Assembly (NCBI GenBank): GCA_036897445.1 | Contig: JAYMTL010000083.1 | Coordinates: 23,109-87,108 of the forward strand | DNA: 64,000 nucleotides | Source of the DNA: Pelargonium tetragonum | Taxonomy: Eukaryota > Streptophyta > Magnoliopsida > Geraniales > Geraniaceae | Reading direction: 5' to 3' | Shown here: in pieces, positions 12,701-26,700 of the stretch | Layout: the number at the start of each line of letters is the position of its first letter | How positions within the stretch are numbered: position 1 is the first letter of the stretch | Notes under the pieces: generated by a model | The model's input: only the letters and a program-made list of their open reading frames with translations | Told to the model about the DNA's origin: nothing | The model's database searches: none | Translations under genes and position numbers: made by a program

Positions 12701-13991
12701 AAGTTTCTCTACGAACTTTTTATCCTTTTTCGCGTTATCTATCATATAAAAGGTTATAACACTGGAGTTTGTAAAGAATTATTCTATCAATTTTTGTGGA
12801 TTAACTTGGCGTTGTAGTAAGCAAATCTAATTAATGTACCTTATAAAGATAAAGAGTAGCTTTATTTCTAAACTACAAATATTCAAAGAGTAAATATAAG
12901 GAGTTTGTAACTCTATAAGAGCCTCTCCTTGCCAAGGCCAAACGAGGTACAGATTAAACCTCGAAGTTCTGCAACAAAAAGACTTTTAGCTGTTAGTAGA
13001 GGATTTTGTTTTTTCAAAATAACAAAGGAGTTCATTACAAAAAATCATTAAAAAAAAGAGTTTTGAGAATTTTTATTATAAGGGAGCCTTAACTTAATAT
13101 AAATACGAATGATTACCTTAAAACCGGGCTGAGTTAAAGAAGAAAAGGAATAGTCAAATGAATACGAAAATAGAATAACTTTTGGATTTGAACCTTCGCC
13201 TTGCACCTCTTTAGAGGGTTTTAACCACAAAGCATTACATTACAAGGCAATTTACTTAATAAGCAAGCTTGTTACGTAAACGAAGAGCCGCCTTACTATC
13301 AGAAAATATACAACTACCCCGGTGAAAAAGCATCCGTCCAGTAAATATCTCTTTACAAAGTCAAAATCCCCCGAATCTAAGAATTGCCATACGGCACCTT
13401 ACTTAACCCTAGTTAAGCTAATTACACAGTTTAATTAAAACGCTTAAAGTAATCGGAGCGACTTTACCGGGGGTTGTAAAAAGTCCTCTTTACTTGCAAC
13501 ACCCGCTTTTTAAAATTATAAAACATAGAAACTTTTAAGAACTCATTTTTAGTCTAGCTTTGTACAATATAATTTAACTTAGCATTTATTAGTTATGAAT
13601 GGCTAACAGTAAACCCATTAATTAGAAAGGGATGCCTTTGGGTTCAACTTAGGTTACTATACACCTTTCTATCGCGGGTTGATACTCCTTATACTCGAGG
13701 GACTTACTGCGAATTCGGAATTAAATAGCACTTGATTTTATCAACGAGTATTTAAACAAGGCCTATTTCCACGGAATAACAAAGTAAAGGGGGTGCAAGA
13801 GTTTCTTTTTTAGTCTTAATTATTCTTATTTTCGGATAAACGGGTTAGGATACTCTCATTTTTTGGACAAAAATGCTTATCTGGGAACATAATGTAGAAG
13901 CATAGATCCCTACAAGGAGCCGGGGATAATGTAGGACTTCTAAAACCTACCAATGTTCTTGGATTTTTAGGCCTTAGATTTAACAAACAAG

Positions 13992-14029
13992 ACCACTGAC
14001 TAAGTACTTAACCACTGACTAAGTACTTA
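13992..14029. repeat. 19 bp exact tandem duplication
   Basis: ACCACTGACTAAGTACTTA occurs twice in direct abutment with no difference, so the duplication must be recent compared with the diverged repeats around it. Confidence 0.85.
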
Positions 14030-15499
14030 TAACTCTCGAAGAAAGGTTTTAGGTATCTCTCCTTATAATGTTAAAAGGTAAAAGCTTTAGACCCAACAAT
14101 TGCTTCTACTACTTTAAAACCTAAGGCACCTACTAACCTGTTTGTATATAAACCCAGAAAAGTCTAAAAAGTAATCCGGGGTTTCTAAAGCAAGGGAAGG
14201 TATACCTTATAAAGGTATAAGAGATGACCAAACCACAACTCTAATTTTTATCTTTCTGTTCTGTAGAAATGCAATCCTATACAAGCCCTAGTTATCTCCT
14301 TCTTTGCGGATTGACCCTAAAAATTTAGATCAAGGAACTGCTACTTTGTTTAGAATTAATAAAGTCTTTCTTGCTTTATCATTTATCGGCAGAGTTTCCT
14401 AGAAATTCTTTAAATCCTTGTGCCTCGCCTGCTTAATAAAGGTGAAACTGCACAAATATTATTTTATTAGATCTAAGGCTTTCCCGGTAACTCTAATTGG
14501 ACCAAGTCCTTGCCCCTTGTACAGCACCCCTCAAAATCCTTTTCTAATTCATAAGGATACTAGAAAACTAGGTAGAATTCTAATTAGGTTCCCAAAATAC
14601 CCAGCCTCGTTAAAGTCTTTTGTTTATATAATTCCTAGATTAGAAAAGGTCAGCTCCAAATCTTTCTTTTAAGATAAGGAAATTTTATAAGGCTGCCTAG
14701 ATTGTAACTCGAGCAAGCGTTGTTACAGAAGGAAGAATGAAAATTTCTCGCTCTACGGGACATGTTCCTATGATTATCTCTTTTTCAGTAAGCAGCTTCT
14801 TTTAACTTAAAGTCCAAAAGCTTTGTTATGAGTATAATTCTTAATAATATGGAATACTCAAGTTAATTAGTAATATAATTTTTAGTAGTACTAAACTGGG
14901 CAAAAGTTTCGTTTGTTTTTATTTCGTTCAAGGGGTTCTTTTCCAGTAGTAAAATCTCGTCAAGTTAGAACTTAGTTGGAAAGAAAAGGGAACCTTTTAG
15001 ATAAAGAATTGCTTATTTAATCCCTACAAGGGGTGAGATTCTTGTTGGGGCTTTTTATTAACTTATTACTTTTCACGGCAGCGAGGTAGAATGGGCATTC
15101 GTGGGTTCGAGAATCCCTGTCTGTTGACTTAGCTATTGGTTATCCTTAGGCTGACAGAAGTCGTTCTTTTAGAAGTGATTAAATCTACAAATACATAAGA
15201 ATTTTGACTATTTCTATTTATCTAAGCTAAGTTCTTTCTTTCAGGGGAACCCTGTATGAAATTCTTGGCAATATATAGCATAGCCTTGATTTGACTTTAA
15301 TTAATGAAACTCCCGCTTTAATTGAAGTCAAATTGACTTGAAAGAAAGGGTATCCAAAACTTCTTAATTAATAAAGCAGAGCAGAGTTATGCTTTTAGAG
15401 TCTTTAAGCTCCCTTTTTTCCTTTCTTACTTTAGGAATCAAGATTACTAAAGAATACTTTACCAAAAGTTTTGTAGGATTATTTACTTGCGTTAAAACA

Positions 15500-18400
15500 A
15501 GAGTCAGCGTGCCCTTTTTCATTTTCATTAAGTTAAGGTAAAGTACATCTTAGTACTTTTTGATCTCCTTATCTATTTTTTCTTGATCTTCTTCTTCCTT
15601 ACCTTAGTTAAAAGCCAATAGACTTTCATTCCTTCTACTCCGGATACTAAAACAAACATGAAGAAGAACTTCCTTTTAGAAAGCCTGAACACGTATACCT
15701 GTTATGGGTTCTACCTTTCTTAACAGCTAGAGTTTTCTCTTGTCTTCTTCTACACTAAGTAATTCAGTATATTCTATTCATGTATTACTCTCTCTTTATT
15801 AGGTCAATTTAAGGAGAGTTTACTTCACTCTGTAGTTAAATAAATCAGAGACTAGTTGTGTGTTTTTGCTTAAAATAGAGTACTAATTTTTGAGAAATCA
15901 ATAGACAAGGACTCCAATCTCATATATATATCTTCTTCATTCCACCAAAAGAAGAAATTTCAATAAAGAATTTCATCCGACTTTATCTATGATCTCCTAC
16001 GGAAGAATATAGGTAATCTTTTAATTCATTTCTAGTTCTTATATTAAAAAAAGAGCATAAATATGAAGAAACCTATTGAAAAGTTGAGTAATTAATCTCG
16101 AGTATGTAAGAGGTAAACTCACTGTCTTTTAGTTTCATTCTTAAGGTTCGAAAATTCCTTTACTGAAGAAAGAGATCGAATGCCTTTTTCAAGAATCAAT
16201 AAAATAAAGAAGGGTCCTTTATATACTGTGCCATTCTTAAACTTACAATTTGAAGTCAACCTTGAGACTTTGAAAGGCATAAGAGAAAAGGATAAAGCAA
16301 GTGACTGCTACTTAAAGAATTCTTAAAAGGTCGATACATTTTCAGAAAAACCTTGCATCCTCCAGTTGATTCAGTAAATTTTGAGTCTTCTTTAACTTCC
16401 AAAAACAAAAAAGCTAGTCAAGAAACTTCTAGAAATCCTTCATTTTTGAGCAAATTGGTACAAAGTTTGAATTTGTATGTATTGATAAGTGCGCTTCTCT
16501 ATATTCATTCAAAAGTGTGTAATTCCCGGTAGGGATAAGAAGAAATTCGACAATTTCTTATAGTTTTTGTATCTTATATACATTGGAATTGAAAGGCTAT
16601 AAATAAAAAAGGGAGGATGTCAGACTTGTCTGGAAATTGGAGGTTTTTAGGGGATCCTGCTGTCGAGGAAGCTTTATAACAAAGTAGCCTTAATCCACTG
16701 TCAAAGGCTTTAGTTATCTCCGTGAAGAACTACTGCATTTATATAAAAATGACACGAACTCAGGTTCATTTCTCATCGATCTCGAGTATTGTCTTTGAAT
16801 AAAGAAAACTTCTGCTTTATTATTGTCTAAAAAAAGTAGCCCGTCAGCGGGGTTTTACCCTAAAAATTTTGACGGGATATTCCAAAATAGAAAATAGACT
16901 TCTTAACACTTAGACCTTGACTTCGGATATAAAAAGAAGCTTCGTGCGAGTTCTTTTGAGTCCTGTTGGAATTGGGAATAGCCATATGAAGATACTAGAA
17001 CAAAGAACGGAGGCCAACCCAAAAGTTGAAAGATATATGATAGTAGCACTAATTGGCAAAAGGGAGTCCTTTCTAGTATAAGGTTCTTCCTGTGAATTTG
17101 CTTACTAATTAAGGTTGTACCACTTGCGGGTAACTCTATATGAAATGAAAGAGGTTAAGTTAAGAATTCGGTGTAACCGAAATTACTTAGAACCGGGCTA
17201 TTTAGGCGGTAATCCCAGAGCTAGGAACCTTCAGGGTTCTTGAATTCATTTCTTGGTTTTACTTCACTTTCATTCTGGAATCTTACTACCCCTAGTAAGA
17301 GCCGGGGTGGGTCTTAGGCCCTCTTTGTGTCTTTCTTTCTTGAACCAGGTTCGTTATAATATAATAAAGTATAATAAAGCGGAGTAAAAAAAGTATAGGA
17401 GTTTTTTTACGGGTAATGGGAAATTGAGTGCTGTAAGTTCCTAGACCAAAGTAGAGGCGCGTAGTAAGGGAGTTAGGTCTTTCTAAAGTAGACTTAATTA
17501 TGCAAAAGTGTACTATAATCTTGAGGTCTATCTTATGTTATGAGCAAGTCTACTTTTTGCAATTTGGAAGGCCGAGGTGGATTCGACTAATTACCTATTA
17601 TATTCTTTTAGTAGAGGAGCTTTACGAAGTCAATAAGACTCCTTAAAGGGTATAACTTTATAACTAGCCACGGGGCTGACGTCTCGGGGTACTCTTTTGT
17701 TCAGATTCAGATGTATACGGAAGGCCTATCTTTTATTCTAGAAAGCACAAAACTGCGAGGGGGATTTTCTCGCTAAAAACCTTATAGAACTCAATTACAA
17801 TTATATAAAAAATCCGACTCAAAGGGGTTTCAATTCGTAAATACGCCCTTTTTTCAGTTTAAGGAAGCTGACTTTCTCTACATTTTATGAGGAAAAGCTT
17901 GCATAGCGTATCCCTAATTTAGTCATTTTATAGATCAGGGAAATTCAAGTGAAAGTTTTAACGGATCAAGGAAATAGTAATTGCAGGTTTTTCTCAAGCA
18001 TGTGCTGAGACATTTCTATTACAAAAGTACCAGAATTGGTAGGAATTGCTATAACCGAGATTTGTTTACAGTAAAAGCGGGCTTCGCATATATTCCTAAG
18101 GGTGCTGCAGGTTCAAAGCGGCTTCCTCAATTCGATAGAGTACAAGAAAGAGAAAAATTCTACTCAAGGTCTCGAGCAGTAAACAGGGGTTTTTGAAAAC
18201 TCTTCAAATTACAAATCAAGAGCCCCTTACTTTATCTTTATTGTAATAGTAACTTCTTCTCCTCCTATCATTTTGGATTCTATAAAAAGGTTTTTCTAAC
18301 ATAATAGGTTTCTTGATCATTAACAATGCATAACTTAAAATGAAAAAGGGGCGCCCTCTCTTCCTCTTCTGCGAATTCCAGTAATAGGCTTTTCCTATTC

Positions 18401-19480
18401 TTAAATCTATCAAACTTGACTAGGGAAAATCCGCCTTAAGCACGCTCTTACCAAGTACTTCACTCTACTTTTGACCCTGATATAGATCTTTTTTAATAAA
18501 ACACGCTACCTTAGGGATCCCGCAAACGCTTTCGTAAAAGAAAAAGGCTTCGTAGTCTAAGGGTTTACTAACGTTTCTCGTTTTAGAAACAAGAAACAAA
18601 AGAAGCAGGCTTGTTAAGTTCAAGGAAAAGATTTTGAGGTTTTTCCAAGAGAAGGTAACTCTAAAGGTATAAAGGGCCACTCTGAAAAAGTTCTTGGGTT
18701 AAGCTTTTTAAATTAAGATATACTTACTAAGTTAAAGAGAAGGCTGCTTTCATATTCTCCACTTATAAGGTAAGGGACAGCTATCACTAGTTAGGGTTTA
18801 AGGCATCTGGCAAAATAAGGTTACTAAAACTAAATGAAAGGCACAAGTACAAACACGTAAAAAGAGGGGAGTCTCTACTTTCTACAGATCCGGGAAGCGA
18901 ACTGCAATAGGATTGTAAACACTATAATTCAAGCCTTTTTCAAGGCGATTATATAGAAAGAAAGGAAAATTTTAATGAGGTTTCTACGAAGAGTGTTGGA
19001 AGCTTTTTTAAAAGAAGCATACGTAATACACAAGGGGCCTTCTCTTTTTCTAAAATCAGGGATTTCCCTGGTAGGGTCAGCTGCTATATAATTGGGATTT
19101 TCTTAAAGATAAAAACTAACCAAGGATGGGCCGCAGAAACTCGGGTGACTCCGCAATTTTGAGTCAGGTCTTTATTACTTAGTCTAAAACCAGGTACAGA
19201 AGTGCTAGTCAGGAAACTTCTGTGAAAGTCCTTGTTTTAAATTGAGACAGAGCCTGAGTGTATCCATTATAAGGGCTTTCTGTACGGTACTGGAGGTGAT
19301 TCCTAGAGGAAGTTTTTTAGAAGTCAGGGCGCTCTTAAAAAAAAGACCCTGTACAAATTTTGTGCTTTTAAGTTTAAGTAAGGCCGCATAAACAACACAA
19401 TTTATATGACTCCCTTAAAAAGGAAACTTAGTTCAAAACGAATGGGGAGCCTACTGCCTTAACTAAAAAGGTTTGACAAA
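15500..19480. other. Gene-free AT-rich stretch with local strand skew
   Basis: No gene is recognised. The part at about 15540-16100 is pyrimidine-rich, with repeated TTCTTC, and the following kilobase is mixed. A 10 bp-period repeat of ATAATAAAG lies at 17361-17380. The frame at 17981-18196 (71 codons) is arginine-rich and not protein-like enough to call. Confidence 0.55.
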
Positions 19481-21000
19481 GCTGAAACTTGCTTTTCATT
19501 TACTCTGACATTTGCTTAACTGGGCCTATTATAATCTTTGTCTTCCTTTAATTACTGAGTTTACCTATAACTTTTACGATAACCTCCATCGGGTACCCTG
19601 CAGTCGGTAAGGTGTACTCCTAACCTGGGTCAACCTCATTACTGATAAAAACAGAAGACAAGAAAGCTGCCCCTAACCCCCCCTAATACAAAGAACTCCC
19701 CTCTTACTATTAGACTTTCTATTCCTAACTAAAAAGAAGTCACTACTATAATCAAAAGTACTCTAACTAGAAGCTACAATAAGATTCATAGCTACAGGCA
19801 AGAAGAGTCTATCTCCTAAGAAAGTCAGTCAAGATGCTGGGAGTGCTCCAAGTTTATAAAAAGGGCTCTTTATCATAAAGTAACCCTCAAGAGGCAGCCT
19901 ACTATCTATACCTTATTCTAACTCTCTACTCCTCTTAAAAAGGACCCTTGTTATTATTTAGAAGACCCTTTTTCTTTAGTCGAGGTCTTTCGTAGGGTGC
20001 TTCCTACTCAACCCGACAAGAGCCTCTTACTTCAAATTCTCTTGTATCCCTTTTCATTCTTGCTTTGTAGAATAGAGATATAGATTCAACCTTTGTTTCT
20101 TAATTATATCCGCTTGGAGAGGAAGAGCCAAGTAAAGTAACCAATCCTTGTGTTTATCAATCTCATTGAGTAAGCCGAGCGTAAAACCCATGGATATTCT
20201 ATAGAGGAAGTCCTACTTTTATAATCTTTCAAATCCCAATTGACCTAACTAAACTAATCAGAAACCCTCGATATAGTACTTTCCAGTCAAACCTAATAAA
20301 GAATATAGGAGATAATATAATAAAGAAACCAGACCAGGGACTCAATAGAAAATAGAAAACCGACGTATTGCTTTCTAGAGTGCTGTTTATTGCCAGTTAA
20401 GGTATCCATTAACCCCCTTTTATAATATCCATAGACCAAGGTTTACACGACTCGAGCTTTATTTGATATATCTCCTTGAGCTAAACCGAGGAAACCAAGA
20501 AGCAAGTCTGTACGATATAAGAACCACTCCCCTCTCATAAAAGACTTTAAGACTTTCCTATCGATCGAATATCAAAGGAATCGAACTTTTAAGCATGAAA
20601 GCAAACACTAACACTGCCGTCTTGCTATTCTTTATTTAGATTTTTTAGAAACTCTGGTTCCTCTACTTCATCCTCTAGTATAAAAGAAAATGCCTGGAAA
20701 ACTTTTATAGTAAAGCCTTACAAGGGGATCTTACCCTTTGTTAATAATGTGAATAACGGGCTTAATATATTTTTGAAGGGGGTCCCCGGCGTTTCTTGTT
20801 AACTGAAAATACAGAATTAGAGTAGTGAATAGGAGTCATTTTTTTGTAAGAGTTACTCTAGTCAAGGCCCTCTACTTATTTCATAGCTAGGGGTTCAAAT
20901 CTCGAGGTTACGTCAGTCTCTTCGGGATGAAAAGTACTGGAACTTTATAAAGTTTCGCCAAGTTTGTGACACTAAACTAAACAAGATAAGGGAGGCTACC
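19480..21000. other. Pyrimidine-rich gene-free stretch
   Basis: The upper strand is dominated by CCTA, CTTT and ACTC words. No frame is longer than about 60 codons. I see no tandem repeat, module or RNA gene. Confidence 0.5.
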
Positions 21001-23660
21001 TTGAGTGTGAGTTTCGCAGATAATAGTCGAGCAGGCAATCAGATGGATAAAAATGAGTCCCTCTTGCTCGCTCCTGCTTGACATAGATTTTAGCTGAAAA
21101 CTCTGTTTCATTGCCAGGACAAATTCTTCGTACACTCTATCTATTCTTGTTGCATCCTTTTCTTTTTAGGAGTCTAATCTACTGTTACTAATAGTCAAGC
21201 GGGGTTGTGGTCAGTGCCAAGAAAGAGGGGTAACCCAGGGCCTTTTAGTCATACCAATTTCGTTTTTCTTGAAAGCACTTCCTTTCTTAATGTAAGACCT
21301 AGTGTCTTCCATAAATTGCAATGAGGTTCCCGATTTATGAGTATGAAACGGTTTAATTAAAGAGTTTATAAGTGCTAGTAGTTTCTTCTTAAAAAGAGGT
21401 TTTTTCCTAGATCGATAAATTAAGGAAAATTGACCCAAAAAAGAGTTTCTCAGGACTTTAGTATAGCCTTTTTGGTTAGGTAGTTTTCTTTGTGCCGTGA
21501 AGATATTTCAGAAATTGATGCAACTGGGAGAGTTCCCTTTTTATTGTATTTGTAGAAGCGAGCCATGAGGTTATGGATAAAGAAGTCAGTTTCAAGGCTC
21601 AAGAGAGGGCGCAGTTGCCGGTAAATGAATTGAATCGAAGTATAAGGCCTCCTTTGTCTCAAAACTAGGCGGTCAGTAATGAAGTTTGTACTAAAATAAG
21701 AAAGAGAATTGGTAAAGTTGGTAAAGAGTTCCGGGCTAGCACTAAGTCTGAGAGGTTTTCTAGTATCTAGTTGGGGAGTTTCTTTTTCTGGATTCTATTA
21801 AGAATTGAGATTTAGTAGAAGTTTTTAGTAAAGTGTCTTCTAGCAAGTAAAGGGGTTCTATTCAATCAAAAAGGGTCACGCGCAAGAAGGGGCTAAAAAG
21901 ATTGACAATATAAGCGACAGTCAAAAGGGGTTTTCCTAGTTAGTCGATAAAAGTGAACAAGGCTAAGGAGGATAGGATTAGAACCCTGCGTCTTAATGAG
22001 TATGTGAAGTGAAGCTATAAGTCCAATTCTCGATAAATAGAATATAAAATATATAGGTAGTTTATACATAGGGGTTTCCTAAATAGGAATAAAGATGGTA
22101 TAGCTCCAGAGCGAGGTATGTAGGTTCGGAGCACTCTATTTCATTCAAATTCAGGTGCTATGGAAAAAGCTTACACGTTCGTTCGTATAGAAATTACTGA
22201 ACAGAGTTTTCTTTATAAGGTAAGTTGGGATAGACTAAGTTGTTGAGGCAAGGTATACCCCTCAGAATCCCTTTGTCTAAAAGCTAGGAGGGGTAAGCTG
22301 TTTAACGAGACTGGGAATTTAGTAAAAAAAAGTTGAAGAAGTGTATCGACTTCCTTTTGGGTTCCTTGGTTTAGGTCTGATAATATAGGAGTTCCTTTAT
22401 TCTATTCTATAGCTTTCCTCTTCGCTCAGCTCTAGGGGATTTATCTCAAGTAGTTTTTTTTCTTCTCCTACTCTCTTCTTTTTCTAATCTACTAATCTAG
22501 CTCACAAGGTTAACAAACATAGCGTAAACCTTTGGTACAAGGGTCTTCTAGGTAAAAGATTCTATTCGGAATACATCAACAGGGTATAAAAGGCAGAATT
22601 ATAGTAACTTCGGCATTGTTCTATTGAATCCTCAACCCGGTTGATTAGCAGAAGCAGCCGCTTTTTATTTTAGGGGTAGGGATAGGAGCTAGAGTTACTA
22701 ATACTAATAGAGACCTTCTTTTCAGTCTTCTTTATTAGGAGCGAATCCCTTCTCGGTTCTGTAAGGCTATTCTAATTTAAAGAAAGTAAGAGAGGAAGCA
22801 ACTCAATAATAAGATAGTCAAAACCGGTGCTAAATTGGTCACATAATAACTAGCTACCTCACCTGAAAAGAAAATAAATAGATTCTGGATATAAAATAGA
22901 AACATAAGCATGATTCGGTTTCATCTCTCACCGATTTTTCTTAGCTTATGCTGGGAAGTCCTGGATGAAACGTTATAAAGTCAGTTGCTCTTTCTTTCCT
23001 ATCTTTCATTGACGTAGAGAGTTTCCCTCTGCTTTTAGTTTACTTAGTTTACCTTCTCGGGTTCTACTTGAAAGCGGATAAGCTAAAGGAAAGTGGGAGT
23101 GCTTTATTGACTTGAGTGCATTGAGTTACAAGGATATATCTTTCCTAGATCTCGGGTTAAGTAAGAGAGGAGAGTTCAGCAGTTTACAGGTCAGGCTAAA
23201 GGGAACCCGTTTCCATTAAAGAAAGAACTTGTCGGTCTTAGGCGTGCTAAGAATGGGATTGGGGTCTTACGAAGATCAAGATTTCAAGAATCCAGGTTCT
23301 GGCTAGTAAGGGTCTGGTTTCAACTAAAGGAATCTAGAGGGGATACAAAAAAGAGGTCTAAAGGTGCGAGATGAAGAGGAGTATTCAAAGTCCGAAAAGG
23401 TAGTGGTTTCCAAGGCATTTCAAGTGAAGTCAGGATTTTTGGGACCAACTAACTATAATAAAGTAAAAAACTAAAGTGAATGCGTTTACGGCTAAGCAAT
23501 ATGTGCCCCTAAAAAAATCTGCTAGTTTCGTGGGAAGAATATTCCGAGGTTTCTGTTCTAGTAGGAGCGCAGAGGTCGACCTTAGACGGTAAAAACCTGC
23601 GCCTTCTTTTACAGTGGAATAACTAGCAAGGAGTCTAAGAGAGAAGTCCCTGTAGCGTTG
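21000..23660. other. Purine-rich gene-free stretch with dispersed-repeat fragments
   Basis: The upper strand is rich in AAG, GAG and AGG. ATAGTAACTTCGGCATTGTT at 22601-22620 is identical to 42566-42585, and the part at 23337-23470 resembles 30488-30620 (GGGGATAC, GTCTA, GTATT and similar words in the same order). These are parts of the diverged dispersed repeat described at 30251 and 42217. Minus-strand frames of 70-75 codons at 21211-21438 and 21450-21662 exist, but I do not recognise them. Confidence 0.5.
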
Positions 23661-23725
23661 AGAACTTTGAACCTACGACCATCCAGTTACAAAGCAAAAC
23701 TTTACCAACGGATTCCTTCTTTGTC
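23661..23725 (-). pseudogene. tRNA-Lys-like remnant
   Basis: Read on the minus strand, GTTGGTA followed by a purine-rich D-arm end, GCTTTGTAAC, then ATGGTCG and AGGTTCAA resembles the D-loop to T-arm part of organellar tRNA-Lys (GTTGGTAGAGC, GCTTTTAAC, ATGGTCG, AGGTTCAA). The anticodon loop carries an extra base compared with CTTTTAA, the 3' half of the T-stem does not pair with GTAGG, and no acceptor stem can be formed. I therefore read it as a decayed tRNA. The resemblance is judged by eye against remembered family consensus and could be coincidental. Confidence 0.35.
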
Positions 23726-23739
23726 CTTAGTATAAAGAA

Positions 23740-26700
23740 AAAACTTCCTTTAAATAACTACGAGGAAAATTCCGGTGGAAAGCCTTGTGATCTAGCTATT
23801 TCTATATTATAGGAGTGCCTAAGTGATAACTAATTCCAAACTTAAAAGCAAAGCATTTTGGCTAATTAAAAGCTACCTATATAAAAGATAAAAACTAGCC
23901 ACAAAAGAGGGCCAGGCATTCCCCCTAAACTAAAACGGAGGGATGAATGTCTAATTCTAGATCATAAAGAAATTAGTTATTTAAGACCCCCCTAAAAATG
24001 CACGTTAACTGGATAACTTTTGTCAAAGCAATCCTTTTTCCCGCCGAAAATTCTCGTGACTCTCGAGTATTTGAATTGAATATTTAGTAATTTGCCTCAG
24101 GAACGCCCTGAAGTAGTGGAGTAATAACTAGAGTATCCTAATTGAAGGTTTGCGGAGTTGGATTTTTAACGATATAACTTAGCTAGCTCGGACAATGTCA
24201 AAGGAAGCTCAACTCTCTGAGCCTTTTTATAATAGAAGAGCAATCCTTAAAGTATGCGGATAGGAGGGCAAGTCACTCTTTCAGGGTTCTATTAAGGGAA
24301 AAATTCTCCCGTGTTTTTCAAAGGCAATCATACTTAACAATTAAAGGATTTTTTCAGGTGCGAAACTACTCACTTTTGAGATATTCTTTGCAGTTGCACA
24401 TTAAAAAGAAAAATTGAAGTTATGAGTTCTGAATTGGGATCTAATCCTTCAAAGCATCCTACTTCCTTGAAGCTTTCCCTTTATTATCTTTCTTCACTTT
24501 ACCCTATATTCGAAATTTTTTAGGGCTTTGTGACATTTCCTTTAATTACTGCAAAGCTTTTCCCTAAATTTTAGTTCAAAGGGTCCCCGCTTATCCGCGG
24601 AAATGGGTCTTTTCTAAATAAATTGGAAGGCGTAACACAGAAAAACTCCATTAGATATTTTGACCGCGAAAGAAACTCTACTCTTAACAGCTAGACTTTC
24701 ATTTTCGATAAGAGAGTAAGACTGAGTATTAACTTATAGGGGAATCCTTGAAGAGGAGAACTCTTTTCTTATTTTGTGCGGGGTACGTACCAAAACCTTG
24801 TAAGAATGAAGCTCTTTTGCCGACTTTTTAGGACCCCTAAGGTATAAGGTTCCTTTCTAAAAGAGGTGCTTTTATCTTATAAGTTATTATACTTTCTATT
24901 CCGAGATTGCCAAACCTGGTTGAGTTAGGGGTTCCTTCCGTAACTTTCCTTAACCTTAAAGGGCCCTTTCCTTAGTATTGTAACAAGAAAGAATGAAGAA
25001 TTTCACTAGGTTATCCGTCTAGTAAGTCCTTTTTTTTTGCTACCAGGGTTCCCTTAAAATCTCTTATTCTGCAAAGAGTCAATCTACTTCATAAAGGTAC
25101 AGAGTCACTTCTTTTTTAAACGAAACAAAGTCCGATAAACTTATAAAAATCTTCCTAGAGGCAATAAAATTCACAGGAAGCGTACCTGTTCAAAATAATA
25201 AATGTCGAGATTCTTTTTTTTTACTTTACATTCAACATCCAGAATAAAAAGTCCATAGCTATGAATTCAATTTAGAAAGGTGGGTCTTCCCGAAAAGAAC
25301 GTATGTAACTGATTGTAAAGAGCCCCGCTTATACTTACTGGGATTTCTAAGCAAAACTTAAGATCTTAAACGAAAGACTTATTAAGTATGCCTTTTGACA
25401 CCACTCTATCAAGAAAGCTTTGCATCTAAATTTAAGGTAGGATTTAAGTTACGCGGGACTTTTGTAGGAAAGACTAAGCTATCCTAGTGGTACTGGTTAA
25501 GCAGGTGCCTTTCTCTTGCATATACTTTATATAGTTCTAAAAACTCAAAAAAGGAGTTCTCTTAGCTTTCCCATGTCACTAAAACTTCTATGTATATATC
25601 TATTTAATTAGATACAAATTCTATACTCATTTAGAATACAGCACAGAAAGTTTTTCACCTTAGAATCCCCTACAAAGTATGAAGTCGAATGCGTGTAAAA
25701 GAACTAAGAATTTCTAAATATAAGAAACAAAATCTTATAAAAGGACTCCTGTTATATGTTATAAGGCCGGTTTTGGCACTTAGTTGCTAAGGCAGCGCCT
25801 CCTTAGCAGTACCCACACAATAAGGAAAGCTTGCCATATGAGTTATACTTATATATAGACGAAAGATTTTTGAACTTAAGGTTATATACCAGGATATCTT
25901 ATATTTCAGTAGGAGTCTTTGTATTTTAATTGAAAATAAGGTAAGGAACCCTAAGAATAAAATGCCCCGCATATTAAGCTCTGAGATAGACTTCAGGGAT
26001 AAAACCTAGTAAGAGAGAACCCACAACTTTTTATGGAATGCGGATACTAACTCTTAATTGCTATAATATAAAAAAGTAAGGTTAAAAAAGAAAAATTATC
26101 TTTTTGTATCTAACGAGGGGGAACCCAGCAAGCTTTACCTAAATTCTCTTTAAGACTTCGTGCTTACATATCTTAATAAATGTAAAAAAAATTCCTTATA
26201 CCAAAGGGGTTGCAATATCCTATAAAGGGCTTCTTTTTAGATTTATATAAACTGCGGAAGGGTGTGCTTTTGCTTCCCATAACTTTCTAACGAACGAAAA
26301 TGTGGAGTTTCCTAGATTAGTGCGGGACTTATTCGGGGCTCTTTTTTGGATTTTCATGACTTAAATACTTTTTAATATAGATTTTTCTACCACTCAAATA
26401 AATTTGGGGCCTGCCCGCCCGTATATTATCAGACGGAATTCTCCTTAATGAGACTGAATAAAAATAGTCGTAAAAATTTTTAAGTAAGTTCCTTTTTCGG
26501 GCTTTTCACTTAGGACATCTAATACGCAGTAAGTCCTCTAAGTAGGGACATGCCCAAAGAAATCTCGGGATTCCGAGGCACCCCAGAAGTTCGAGGGATA
26601 ATATAAATCAGCCCATCCTTCTTATAATAAAAAGTCATTTTAGCAGTTACCAAAAGGAAAACAAAAAATCCTAGTAAAATTTAGGAAGTATATTTAACCC

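Larger units (their letters stand above)
10600..15500. other. Gene-free AT-rich stretch
   Basis: No recognisable gene. The longest frames are 60-84 codons. A frame at 11531-11749 (72 codons, TTG start) is hydrophobic, but its length and composition are within what chance allows. The stretch contains a convergent module pair at 12341-12364, an 11 bp-period repeat at 12675-12700, a 19 bp tandem duplication at 13992-14029, and a 12 bp palindrome at 14197-14208 (AAGGTATACCTT). Confidence 0.55.

Noticed and set aside
13180-13250. Minus-strand AGGTTCAAATCC preceded by a tRNA-like stretch
   Set aside because: The anticodon region forms CCTC-TAAA-GAGG instead of a five-pair stem with seven-base loop, and the T-stem has only two pairs.
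21965-22025. Minus-strand GGACTTATAG...CTCATTA...GGGTTCTAATCC, loosely like elongator tRNA-Met
   Set aside because: About a dozen bases are missing, the anticodon stem does not form and the T-stem has at most three pairs. It may be a remnant but is too weak to list.
23763-23777. GAGGAAAATTCCGG, close to the conserved 5' core of RNase P RNA
   Set aside because: The core has an extra base and no matching 3' conserved region appears within the following several hundred bases.
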